Positions 47,625 to 54,347 of a DNA stretch of 54,347 nt are shown here, piece after piece. The notes below the pieces were generated by a model. That model ran no database searches. It saw only the letters and a program-made list of their open reading frames with translations, and was not told the DNA's origin. Made by a program: the position numbers and the translations under genes. This DNA is from Accumulibacter sp. (GTDB taxonomy: Bacteria; Pseudomonadota; Gammaproteobacteria; Burkholderiales; Rhodocyclaceae). The first letter of the stretch is position 1. Each line of letters begins with the position of its first letter. Location: assembly GCF_023806625.1 (NCBI RefSeq), contig NZ_JAMTDX010000112.1:1-54347 (forward strand), read 5' to 3'.

Positions 47625-48905
47625 ATGGCAGTGATCGTCCAGAAGTTCGGCGGTACTTCGGTCGGCTCGACCGAGCGCATCAAGAACGTCGCCCGACGCG
47701 TCGCGCGCTGGCAGGCCCAGGGACACGAGATCATCGTCGTCCCGTCGGCGATGGCCGGCGAAACGAACCGCCTGCTGGCGCTGGCCAGGGAGATCTCCTC
47801 CTCGCCCGACCCGCGCGAACTCGACGTGATCGCCGCGACCGGAGAACAGGTGACCATCGGCCTGCTCGCCGTGGCGCTGCACGAACTCGGCCTCAAGGCG
47901 AAGAGCTTCACCGGCCCGCAGGTCCGGGTCCTGACGGACAGCACCTTCACCAAGGCCCGGATCCTCAAGATCGACCAGGAAAGGATGCGCAAGGCGCTCG
48001 CCGACGGCAACGTCGTCGTCGTCGCCGGGTTCCAGGGTGCCGACGAGCACGGCAACATCACCACCCTCGGCCGCGGCGGGTCGGATACTTCGGCGGTCGC
48101 TCTGGCGGCGGCGCTGAAGGCCGACGAATGCCAGATCTACACCGACGTCGACGGCGTGTACACCACCGACCCGCGCGTCGTTCCCGAAGCACGCATGCTG
48201 GAGAGCATCACTTTCGAGGAAATGCTCGAAATGGCCAGCCTGGGCTCGAAGGTCCTGCAGATCCGTTCGGTCGAGTTCGCCGGCAAGTACAAGGTCAAAC
48301 TCCGTGTCCTGTCGAGCTTCGCGGACGAGGGAGAAGGGACGCTGATCACTGTTGAGGAAAAACGGAACATGGAACAAGCGATCATCTCGGGTATCGCCTT
48401 CAATCGCGACGAAGCCAAACTGACCATGCTCGGAGTTCCGGACCGCCCGGGGATCGCCTACCAGATCCTCGGCCCGATCGGCGAAGCGAACATCGACGTC
48501 GACATGATCATCCAGAACATCGGCCGTGACGGCACGACCGACTTCTCCTTCACGGTGAACCGCAACGACTACCGCAAGGCTCTCGGCATCCTCGACCAGA
48601 TCCGGCAGTCGATCGGCGCGCGCGAGATCGCCGGCGACAACACCATCTGCAAGGTCTCGGCGGTTGGCGTCGGCATGCGCTCGCACCCCGGGGTGGCGAG
48701 CCGGATGTTCGGCGCCCTGGCCAAGGAGAACATCAACATCCAGATGATCTCGACTTCGGAGATCAAGATCTCGGTGGTCATCGAAGAAAGGTACCTCGAG
48801 CTCGCCGTGCGCGTGCTGCACAAGGCCTTCGGGCTCGAAAAGCCGCCGAAGGCGACCCTGGGTTTGACCGGTCGCGGCGAAACCGATATCATCTCGCCCG
48901 CTTAG
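47625..48905 (+). CDS. lysC: Aspartate kinase
   Basis: 426-residue monofunctional aspartokinase, the first step of lysine, threonine and methionine synthesis. VIVQKFGGTSVGSTERIKN is the kinase opening, GFQGADEHGNITTLGRGGSD the nucleotide-binding region, and EARMLESITFEEMLEMASLG with KVLQIRSVEFA follows. Two C-terminal ACT domains (about 265-420) bind the feedback effectors, with ending LERAVRVLHKAF-like LELAVRVLHKAFGLEKPP. The ATG at 47625 has no strong ribosome site but starts the conserved sequence. The TAG stop shares its last base with the tRNA-Ser gene. Confidence 0.95.
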   Translation: MAVIVQKFGGTSVGSTERIKNVARRVARWQAQGHEIIVVPSAMAGETNRLLALAREISSSPDPRELDVIAATGEQVTIGLLAVALHELGLKAKSFTGPQVRVLTDSTFTKARILKIDQERMRKALADGNVVVVAGFQGADEHGNITTLGRGGSDTSAVALAAALKADECQIYTDVDGVYTTDPRVVPEARMLESITFEEMLEMASLGSKVLQIRSVEFAGKYKVKLRVLSSFADEGEGTLITVEEKRNMEQAIISGIAFNRDEAKLTMLGVPDRPGIAYQILGPIGEANIDVDMIIQNIGRDGTTDFSFTVNRNDYRKALGILDQIRQSIGAREIAGDNTICKVSAVGVGMRSHPGVASRMFGALAKENINIQMISTSEIKISVVIEERYLELAVRVLHKAFGLEKPPKATLGLTGRGETDIISPA

Positions 48906-48998
48906 GAGACGTGGCCGAGAGGTCGAAGGCACTCCCCTGCTAAGGGAGCATGCGGGCATAAACCTGCATCAAGGGTTCGAATCCCTTCGTCTCCGCCA
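48905..48998 (+). tRNA. tRNA-Ser(GCU)
   Basis: Class II tRNA with all arms visible: acceptor GGAGACG pairing with CGTCTCC, D arm GCC...GGC, anticodon stem CTCCC/GGGAG with loop CTGCTAA (anticodon GCT, reads AGC/AGU), a long variable arm (ATGCGGG/CCTGCAT), T arm AAGGG-TTCGAAT-CCCTT, discriminator G and an encoded CCA. The first base is the G of the lysC TAG stop, so the tRNA is probably cut out of the lysC transcript or has a promoter within lysC. The gene's 3' end marks the border to the phosphorothioation module. Confidence 0.96.
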
Positions 48999-49035
48999 GG
49001 ACACTGGCCGCAAACTCTCTGCAGCAGCCACGAAG

Positions 49036-49068
49036 ACCCCGCTCAACGCCATGTTTTGCGGGGTTTTT
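49036..49068 (+). terminator. Intrinsic terminator after tRNA-Ser
   Basis: ACCCCGC and GCGGGGT form a 7-bp stem (49036-49042, 49058-49064) around a 15-base loop, continuing directly into TTTT. It lies 37 bases after the tRNA 3' end and would end the lysC-tRNA transcript before the dnd genes. Confidence 0.8.
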
Positions 49069-49071
49069 CTT

Positions 49072-49154
49072 GTAAACCTCCTGACCTCGCCTGCCCCGCA
49101 AATGTCATATCTGCGCTCTTAGCGTCCAATTCTCTCGTAACCTCCTGACTTCGC
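49072..49154. repeat. Short imperfect direct repeat
   Basis: GTAAACCTCCTGACCTCGC at 49072-49090 and GTAACCTCCTGACTTCGC at 49137-49154: the 16-base core AACCTCCTGAC(C/T)TCGC differs at one position, with starts 64-65 bases apart. It lies in the gap after tRNA-Ser, where island borders would be expected. It does not copy the tRNA 3' end. Confidence 0.5.
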
Positions 49155-49572
49155 GAATTTGGTACGGATTTTTTAAGTGATTGTTTTCTCTTACAAATTT
49201 ACGGGTGGTGGGCGGATTTCGAGTTGGCGTGTGCTTTGGTCTTGTCGGGTACGCCATCGCGAAATGTCTGGTTGGTGTGGGGCACACGGCCATGGAAGCT
49301 GGATGATTTCGTCCTGACGCGGTCACAGCTCTGGGGCAAGCCCTAGGCGTGGAGGTAGGGGACAAACCTGCGCTTTCCATATATCTTGCAGCCAGTGGCC
49401 GACTTTTCGCCTACCTAGCACACGGTCCTTGGCCAGAGGGTGCCTCACCCTTGTACTGTCGGCGGGCGTCTTGATGGACGCCATGCGAACTTTCTGGCAC
49501 CATGACCCACGGCTCCGGCAGGCATCGAGACGGCAATGCGAGCCACATCTACTGGGCAAGATGCTAGGACAA

Positions 49573-50754
49573 ATGCATTCCATCAACGCAGCCCTTGACT
49601 TACCGATGAGCTTTTTCGTGGGCGATCGCGCACAAGTCGTCAAGGACGAGTCGATTGTCGAACGCTGGCGGGACACTGTTCGTGGTATTCGTGATGAGTA
49701 TCTAGATCCGAGCCACTGCTTCCCCTGGGTTGTCGGTTTCTCGGGTGGGAAGGATAGCACAGTCGTTGCACATGCTGTGTTCGACGCACTACTCGCCATT
49801 CCACCCTCGCAGCGTACCCGCGAAGTTCACATAGTGTCGAACGACACTATGGTTGAAAGCCCGCTGGTTATCGCTCACCTAGACGTAGTTACCAAGCACA
49901 TTGAGACAGCGGCGCAGAATCTGAACCTGCCGGTCGTCGTGGCTCGCACGCGACCAGACTTGGACAAGACCTTTTGGGTTCTCCTGATCGGCAAGGGATA
50001 TCCCAGTCCAAACATGACAATGCGCTGGTGCACTGATCGCTTAAAAATTCAACCAACCAGCGGCTACATCAAGCGCAACATCTCTGAATATGGTGCAGCG
50101 ATTGTGGTTCTGGGTGTTCGGCGCGACGAAAGCCAGACTCGCCAGCGATCAATTGATAAATCCAAGAATGCCCGAGGATCTAATCTGACACCCCACACCG
50201 ATCTGACCGGTGCCTTTATTTACCGCCCGATTGTTGACCTGACGACTGACGACGTATGGGAAATCTTGGGCTCATTCCATGCGCCTTGGGGCGGAAACCA
50301 CCGGGACCTGTTTCAGCTCTACCGAGATGCTGAAGGGGGCGAATGTCCGGTCGTGCTAAGTCAGAACGAAGCAGCGGGGTGTGGTACGAGAAATAGTCGT
50401 TTCGGCTGCTGGACCTGCACCGTGGTGGAAAAGGACAAGAGCCTGCAAGGGTTTATTGACGCAGGAAATCACCACTTCAAGCCACTGGTGGACTTCCGCG
50501 ACTGGTTGAAATCAATTCGGAACAACCCGGAAATGCGGCAGGCCCATCGTCGCAACGGTCGTCTCTCATTTGACGCTGCCGGCAGACACATCCCCGGCCC
50601 CTTTACGGTTCAGGCACGCAAGCAGATTCTGGAGTACCTACTCCGAGTTCAAGGCGAGTTGGGTGACCGCTTGATTACTGACGAAGAACTTGATCTGATC
50701 TACCAGTGTTGGACTATCGATCTGCAAAATGAAAAAGGATTAGCCAATGGCTGA
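49573..50754 (+). CDS. dndC: DNA phosphorothioation protein DndC (PAPS-reductase-like)
   Basis: About 393-residue enzyme that, in known Dnd systems, activates the DNA backbone with ATP and takes part in sulfur transfer. The PP-loop SGGKDST is at 57-63. The four or five cysteines expected to hold an iron-sulfur cluster are present: MRWCTDRLK (C153), GGECPVV (C258) and CGTRNSRFGCWTCTVVEKDKS, split as C270, C279 and C282. The last of these motifs is nearly invariant in DndC. It appears shorter than the roughly 500-residue forms I recall. Start codons at 49474, 49561, 49573 and 49606 are possible; 49573 follows AGGA and comes shortly before the conserved region. Its stop overlaps the next gene by 8 bases. 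The codon use is less GC-rich than in the genes before the tRNA. Confidence 0.9.
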   Translation: MHSINAALDLPMSFFVGDRAQVVKDESIVERWRDTVRGIRDEYLDPSHCFPWVVGFSGGKDSTVVAHAVFDALLAIPPSQRTREVHIVSNDTMVESPLVIAHLDVVTKHIETAAQNLNLPVVVARTRPDLDKTFWVLLIGKGYPSPNMTMRWCTDRLKIQPTSGYIKRNISEYGAAIVVLGVRRDESQTRQRSIDKSKNARGSNLTPHTDLTGAFIYRPIVDLTTDDVWEILGSFHAPWGGNHRDLFQLYRDAEGGECPVVLSQNEAAGCGTRNSRFGCWTCTVVEKDKSLQGFIDAGNHHFKPLVDFRDWLKSIRNNPEMRQAHRRNGRLSFDAAGRHIPGPFTVQARKQILEYLLRVQGELGDRLITDEELDLIYQCWTIDLQNEKGLANG

Positions 50755-50962
50755 TGGACACTTTGAAGAGGCCTATTTAAGCGACCTGCCCTTGTGGGCA
50801 GATGACCGTGCCCGTGCGGCGATGGAAAAGGTTTGCGAAAGGCATGGTGTTCCCGTTGATGTGCTTACCGAACTCGTGATGGTTCAACGGGAGCGTCAAC
50901 ATCAGGAACGGGCGCACGGCATCTACCAACGCTTCGAAGAAATTCTCGGTCGCATCGAATAA
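50747..50962 (+). CDS. Small protein encoded between dndC and dndD
   Basis: 71-residue, mostly helical, charged protein with LPLWADDRARAAMEKVCERHGV near the N-terminus (core WADDRARAAMEKV) and a strongly charged helix VMVQRERQHQERAHGIYQRFEE-like toward the end (QRERQHQERAHGIYQRFE). Its ATG overlaps the dndC stop (ATGGCTGA), and dndD begins 18 bases later behind a GGGGGAGG ribosome site. I believe similar small ORFs in the same place are annotated elsewhere as DNA-modification-system-associated small proteins; no function is known to me. It may be a structural partner of DndC or DndD. Confidence 0.75.
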   Translation: MADGHFEEAYLSDLPLWADDRARAAMEKVCERHGVPVDVLTELVMVQRERQHQERAHGIYQRFEEILGRIE

Positions 50963-50980
50963 CAACACGCGGGGGGAGGT

Positions 50981-53056
50981 ATGTGGATTTCAAGACTCGA
51001 GCTGACATGCTTCAAAGGCTATCAGCATCAGGTCTTTGTGTTCCCGGAACCAGCCGACGGCAGAAATATAGTGCTGATCGGAGGCATGAACGGGTATGGT
51101 AAGACATCGATTCTTGAGGCGCTCTATCTCTGTCTGTACGGCAAGGACGCGATGGTTCACCTGGCGCGGGCAGGGCTAAGGACTGACCACAAGAAGGGGT
51201 ACCCCACCCTTTTGGAAAGCGCATTCAACGGCGAGGCACTGCGTAGCTCCCTCGACACCATGAGTGTTCGAGTCACTATCAACAAAACGACGACCAAGGC
51301 TATCGACATTGGCCGGAAATGGTACTTCAGAGCCAATGGAACCTGGACCAATGAGGAAGAAGCGGTAGTACGCGAAGTCGTTCGCGGTGTTCCAGACACT
51401 CCCAGACAAGACGGCCGAAAGGGGTTCCATCTGGCAGATTTGCTGGACGACATTCAGTTTGTTCCTGCCCACATTGCCCCGTTCTTCTTTTTTGATGGTG
51501 AGGAAGTGAAGAAGCTCGCTGACCAGTCACGGCTCGAACAAATAAAGCAGGGTCTTGAGGGTTTGCTTGGCGTGGTCTTGTTGCGCTCTTTGGCCGAACG
51601 CCTGAAGAGTTTCGAGGCAAACAAGCGGGGTGAGATCGAATCTGTCGATGAAGAAAATCTTGCAAGACTGCTCGATGCGCTGACGGCAAACAAAGAGCAG
51701 CTTAAGGCACTCAAGGAGGATGCCGAGCAAAATGAGGTCGAGCGGCAACGTCTGCGCGCCGAGCAGCAATCACTGATCGAGCGCATCACTGCAGCTGGTG
51801 GTGGTGGCGGGGAGATCGCCACGGTCAAAGACTTGGTGGAGGAGCGCGAGCAGTTGCGCAGCAAGCTTAGGGACAGTCGGCGAAGTCTAGAGGAGATTCT
51901 GTCAGGACGGCTGCCGTTTCACCTGTTACCGAAAGACCTGTTGGATGATTTCCGTCGACAACTGGTTGCTGAAATGAAGCTGGCTGAGTGGGATGCCGAA
52001 AAGCGCGCCCTAGAGCCACGCAAGGCTGAGTTTGAGGCTGCATTCATGGCGCAAACCACTCCCATAATCGAACCCGGCTTGACTCGCGATCAACTCAGCG
52101 CGATTAGGGGGCGTCTTGAGGCTGCTTGGGCTAGTCTCTTCTATCCACCACCTGAAGACTGCGCGAAAGAAGTTGTTCACGGCTGTCTGCGTGAAACCCT
52201 GCGGCAGAAGGCGTTGGACTTTATGGAGACCATCAATCTCGGGCAGCGCGAGATTCACGACCTACTTAATGATCAGCACGCCTTGCAGCAACGAATCGAC
52301 GAGCTTGGTCGAAAAGTTTCGCGGCTTGAAGGTATAGACCGCGACGGTACTCTGGCAATTCTAAAAACTAGGCTCAATGACATTCTGAGTCAGCTGGATA
52401 CTCTCGCAGAGCGTATTCGAACTGACAACAGGAAGTTCGATACCCTTCAATCCCAGGTGCAGTCGCAGACAGCCGAATACTGCCGCGAGAAGAACGAGCT
52501 CGACAAATCAAGTCCAGTACGCGCAACGATTGACAGGTCTGAACGTGTTCGCCGCGTCATTGACGAACTGGTTCCTGCGCTCTTCCCGCTTAAGGTGCGC
52601 GAACTGGCGACGGCGATGACTACCGTCTACAAGCAACTTGCCCACAAGGATCAAGTCGACAAGATCACCATACTTGACGATGGTACGACCCAAATACGTG
52701 GCAAGACTGGCAAGGAAATTACGTTCGAGCGGTCTGCTGGCGAAAACCAGATCTTTGCCACAGCACTGATTGCGGGCTTGGCAAAAGTGTCTGGGGTGAA
52801 GGCGCCGATGGTGGTGGATACGCCCTTGGGCCGGTTGGACAGCAAACATCGGGAGAACATCCTCAAGTTTTGGACCGGGGACAAGAGCCGGCAAGTCATC
52901 CTGCTATCGCAAGACGAGGAAATCGACTTCCATTTTTACAAGTCCATTCAAGACAGTGTAGGTAAGACCTACTTGCTTGAACACGTCGATGTCGGTGACG
53001 GAATTGGGCGCACCACGGCGATTGAAGATTTGTATTTTGCTAGGGGTCGTCGGTGA
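50981..53056 (+). CDS. dndD: DNA phosphorothioation protein DndD (SMC-like ATPase)
   Basis: 691-residue RecF/SMC-type ATPase, the usual size for DndD, which in studied systems has ATPase/nicking activity linked to insertion of sulfur into DNA. The N-terminal head opens ISRLELTCFKGYQHQVF and has the P-loop GMNGYGKT (residues 35-42). FFFFDGEEVKKLAD is a family mark. A long coiled coil covers about 190-560. The C-terminal head has ERSAGENQIFATALIAGLAK (signature) and MVVDTPLGRLDSKHREN (Walker B and D-loop, about 610-620). It overlaps the next gene by four bases (GTGA). An ABC-ATPase of another defence system is unlikely given the dndC and DndE-domain neighbours. Confidence 0.9.
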   Translation: MWISRLELTCFKGYQHQVFVFPEPADGRNIVLIGGMNGYGKTSILEALYLCLYGKDAMVHLARAGLRTDHKKGYPTLLESAFNGEALRSSLDTMSVRVTINKTTTKAIDIGRKWYFRANGTWTNEEEAVVREVVRGVPDTPRQDGRKGFHLADLLDDIQFVPAHIAPFFFFDGEEVKKLADQSRLEQIKQGLEGLLGVVLLRSLAERLKSFEANKRGEIESVDEENLARLLDALTANKEQLKALKEDAEQNEVERQRLRAEQQSLIERITAAGGGGGEIATVKDLVEEREQLRSKLRDSRRSLEEILSGRLPFHLLPKDLLDDFRRQLVAEMKLAEWDAEKRALEPRKAEFEAAFMAQTTPIIEPGLTRDQLSAIRGRLEAAWASLFYPPPEDCAKEVVHGCLRETLRQKALDFMETINLGQREIHDLLNDQHALQQRIDELGRKVSRLEGIDRDGTLAILKTRLNDILSQLDTLAERIRTDNRKFDTLQSQVQSQTAEYCREKNELDKSSPVRATIDRSERVRRVIDELVPALFPLKVRELATAMTTVYKQLAHKDQVDKITILDDGTTQIRGKTGKEITFERSAGENQIFATALIAGLAKVSGVKAPMVVDTPLGRLDSKHRENILKFWTGDKSRQVILLSQDEEIDFHFYKSIQDSVGKTYLLEHVDVGDGIGRTTAIEDLYFARGRR

Positions 53057-54347
53057 GCGAACTGAACATACAGCAAGTACTCAATTCGCGCTTCCGCACG
53101 AGTGCCGAGGCTGACCGGATTACCGTTGCACTGATGGGCAATCTTGGCCTTTCGACCAAGGCAAACGTGGCACGTCTGGCCATCGGCCGCTCCCTAGCTC
53201 TGGGCAGTTTCGCCGATGAAGGGATTGACGCGAAGGGACTTGAGATTCCAGCCGCATCCCTCTTTACTCAGGAAGACATTGGCGTGTGGGTGGGAGTGAT
53301 TGTCACCCATGCCTGTCGACATGGCCTCGCTCCGATTGATTCGATGGACTCTTTTCGTGCGGCCGTAAGGAAGCATTGGCATCGGGGTGCGGCCTTATTG
53401 CTTCAGGACTGGGAGGCCGCCGATGGCGACTTCGACAAGTTCCTCGAGACGTTAATTGTCCGCCGCGCGGAGTTGCCGGAAGGTACGCCGCGTTCGGTTA
53501 CGAAGAACCCGGAATCCGCGATGGTCGAAAAGCCGACTGATATCTCGGCAGCACTCGTGAGAGCGCTTGCGGAAATTGGAGTGACGGCGGAAGTTCGCGG
53601 ATTCACGCACGGGCCGCGTGTGACGCGCTACAAGGTCTATCTTGCCGATGTTAACCAGAAACCAAAACTGGAAAGAGGCATGGATCGTCTGAGTCTTGTC
53701 CTTAACCTGCAAAAAGCGAAGCCGACGCTTGGTCCCGGCGAAGAAGCAAAAACCATCAGTCTCGATGTGCCGCGGCCCGAGGATACTTGGCAACCGGTGC
53801 TTTTCGCGCGCCTGCGCGAGTGGGCTGCATCAACGCCAGTTGAGGAAGGGAAGTTGGTGGTCTTTCCCGGAGTGGACGTGTTGGGCATTCCGTATTCGTT
53901 TGACTTGGCTGCGGCACCACACTTGCTGGTGGGTGGAACGACTGGTAGTGGCAAGAGTGTCTGCCTGCATTCGCTCATTCTGTCACTGATTCTACGCCTC
54001 CCGCCTTCGCTACTCCAACTTGCGCTGATAGATCCGAAACAAGTGGAGTTTGCCGTCTATGAAGGCAGCAGTTACCTCTATGGCGGTGACGTGGCCGTAG
54101 ATGTTTCCATGGCGCGCGAACGCATTCTGGAACTTGTTGCCGAGATGGATTCCCGCTATCAGCGTTTCATGACGCTCGGCGTTACTAACATCACCGAGGC
54201 GCGGCGGCGCGGAATGGCATTGCCATACATCGCGGTTTTCATCGAGGAACTCGCCGACCTCATCCTGCAAGACCGCGATATTGAGGAGCACATCGTTACC
54301 GTGAAAGCCCCCCGAGGTAGCGACGTGCCTATGCCTGCTGACGAGCA
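53053..54347 (+). CDS. DndE domain fused to FtsK/SpoIIIE-type DNA translocase, 3'-partial
   Basis: 431 residues are visible and the frame runs off the window. Residues 1-120 resemble DndE, the small tetrameric DNA-binding protein of phosphorothioation: FRTSAEADRITVALMGNLGL, ARLAIGRSLALGS and the C-terminal FRAAVRKHWHRGAALLLQDW. A linker leads into an FtsK beta-like region (about 165-275: ALAEIGVTAEV, HGPRVTRYKVYLA) and the motor domain with FDLAAAPHLLVGGTTGSGKS (Walker A 295-302), LIDPKQVEFAVYEG, EMDSRYQRFM and PYIAVFIEELADL (Walker B, 392-403). GTG at 53053 overlaps the dndD stop and is the only start upstream of the DndE region. It should bind and pump DNA during modification. Residues after about 415 no longer follow the family. 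Confidence 0.85.
   Translation, partial: MSELNIQQVLNSRFRTSAEADRITVALMGNLGLSTKANVARLAIGRSLALGSFADEGIDAKGLEIPAASLFTQEDIGVWVGVIVTHACRHGLAPIDSMDSFRAAVRKHWHRGAALLLQDWEAADGDFDKFLETLIVRRAELPEGTPRSVTKNPESAMVEKPTDISAALVRALAEIGVTAEVRGFTHGPRVTRYKVYLADVNQKPKLERGMDRLSLVLNLQKAKPTLGPGEEAKTISLDVPRPEDTWQPVLFARLREWAASTPVEEGKLVVFPGVDVLGIPYSFDLAAAPHLLVGGTTGSGKSVCLHSLILSLILRLPPSLLQLALIDPKQVEFAVYEGSSYLYGGDVAVDVSMARERILELVAEMDSRYQRFMTLGVTNITEARRRGMALPYIAVFIEELADLILQDRDIEEHIVTVKAPRGSDVPMPADE

Larger units (their letters stand above)
48999..49572. other. Gap between tRNA-Ser and dndC without a recognisable gene
   Basis: About 570 bases. It holds the tRNA terminator, a short direct repeat (49072 and 49137) and an AT-rich patch at 49160-49200 that could contain the promoter of the dnd genes, though no clear box pair is seen. 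A 91-codon frame on the minus strand (49105-49380) and the N-terminal extension of dndC recall no family. No integrase, dndA or dndB fragment is visible. Confidence 0.5.

Noticed and set aside
47493-48959. Open frame of 488 codons opposite lysC reaching into the tRNA
   Set aside because: Shadow of lysC and overlaps the tRNA gene.
49105-49380. 91-codon minus-strand frame in the tRNA-dnd gap, considered as an integrase remnant
   Set aside because: No tyrosine or serine recombinase motif, no ribosome site, and proline/threonine-rich composition.

Overview
The window looks like a chromosomal stretch of a high-GC betaproteobacterium, most likely a Rhodocyclales member of the Accumulibacter/Dechloromonas kind. 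That placement is my inference from protein character and gene order (polA-DUF2782-thrB, nadD-rsfS-rlmH-maf, aroQ-accB-accC-prmA, hrcA/hemH/nadK/recN). No 16S rRNA or other decisive marker is present. Both ends cut through genes: a carboxyltransferase gene at the left and a dndE-like gene at the right.

Left part, 1-12.2 kb. A two-gene propionyl-CoA (acyl-CoA) carboxylase operon (pccB, pccA) meets, through a shared perfect hairpin, a seven-gene lipopolysaccharide block on the minus strand: an ELM1-like glycosyltransferase, two GT4 and two GT9 glycosyltransferases, an O-antigen ligase and the MsbA flippase. Most of these genes overlap or nearly touch.

Middle, 12.3-31.2 kb. A small unknown protein, a DUF2242 lipoprotein and polA lie on the minus strand. 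DUF2782, homoserine kinase, two tandem BPSS1780-type membrane proteins and the tightly overlapped nadD-rsfS-rlmH-maf genes lie on the plus strand. Then comes rpoH, preceded by a perfect CIRCE element whose two arms also carry the likely -35 and -10 boxes. The cognate repressor gene hrcA lies 22 kb further on. A diheme cytochrome c4 gene diverges from a cytochrome oxidase cluster (cox3-SCO-cox2-cox1-SCO-cyoE) across a perfect palindrome. The oxidase has the YSHP signature of the A2 subtype. mpl and a divergent nucleotidyltransferase-like gene follow.

Right part of the core, 31.4-48.9 kb. This holds aroQ, accBC, prmA, a DUF3426 zinc-ribbon membrane protein, a PfkB-family kinase, an MliC-like lipoprotein, a DUF3616 protein, an orphan zinc-ribbon protein, a LysR regulator divergent from malate synthase A, hrcA-hemH divergent from nadK-recN, a small HTH regulator divergent from lysC, and tRNA-Ser(GCU), whose first base is the last base of the lysC stop codon.

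Accessory end, 49.0-54.3 kb. Directly after the tRNA gene the codon use becomes less GC-rich and a DNA phosphorothioation (Dnd) module starts: dndC, a 71-codon small gene, dndD, and a gene fusing an N-terminal DndE domain to an FtsK/SpoIIIE-type DNA translocase. The four genes overlap or are tightly spaced and form one operon. No dndA or dndB precedes dndC, and no restriction partner is inside the window. This is the part most likely to hold a poorly described system: an antiviral or epigenetic PT island of the DndE-motor fusion kind, inserted next to a tRNA gene.
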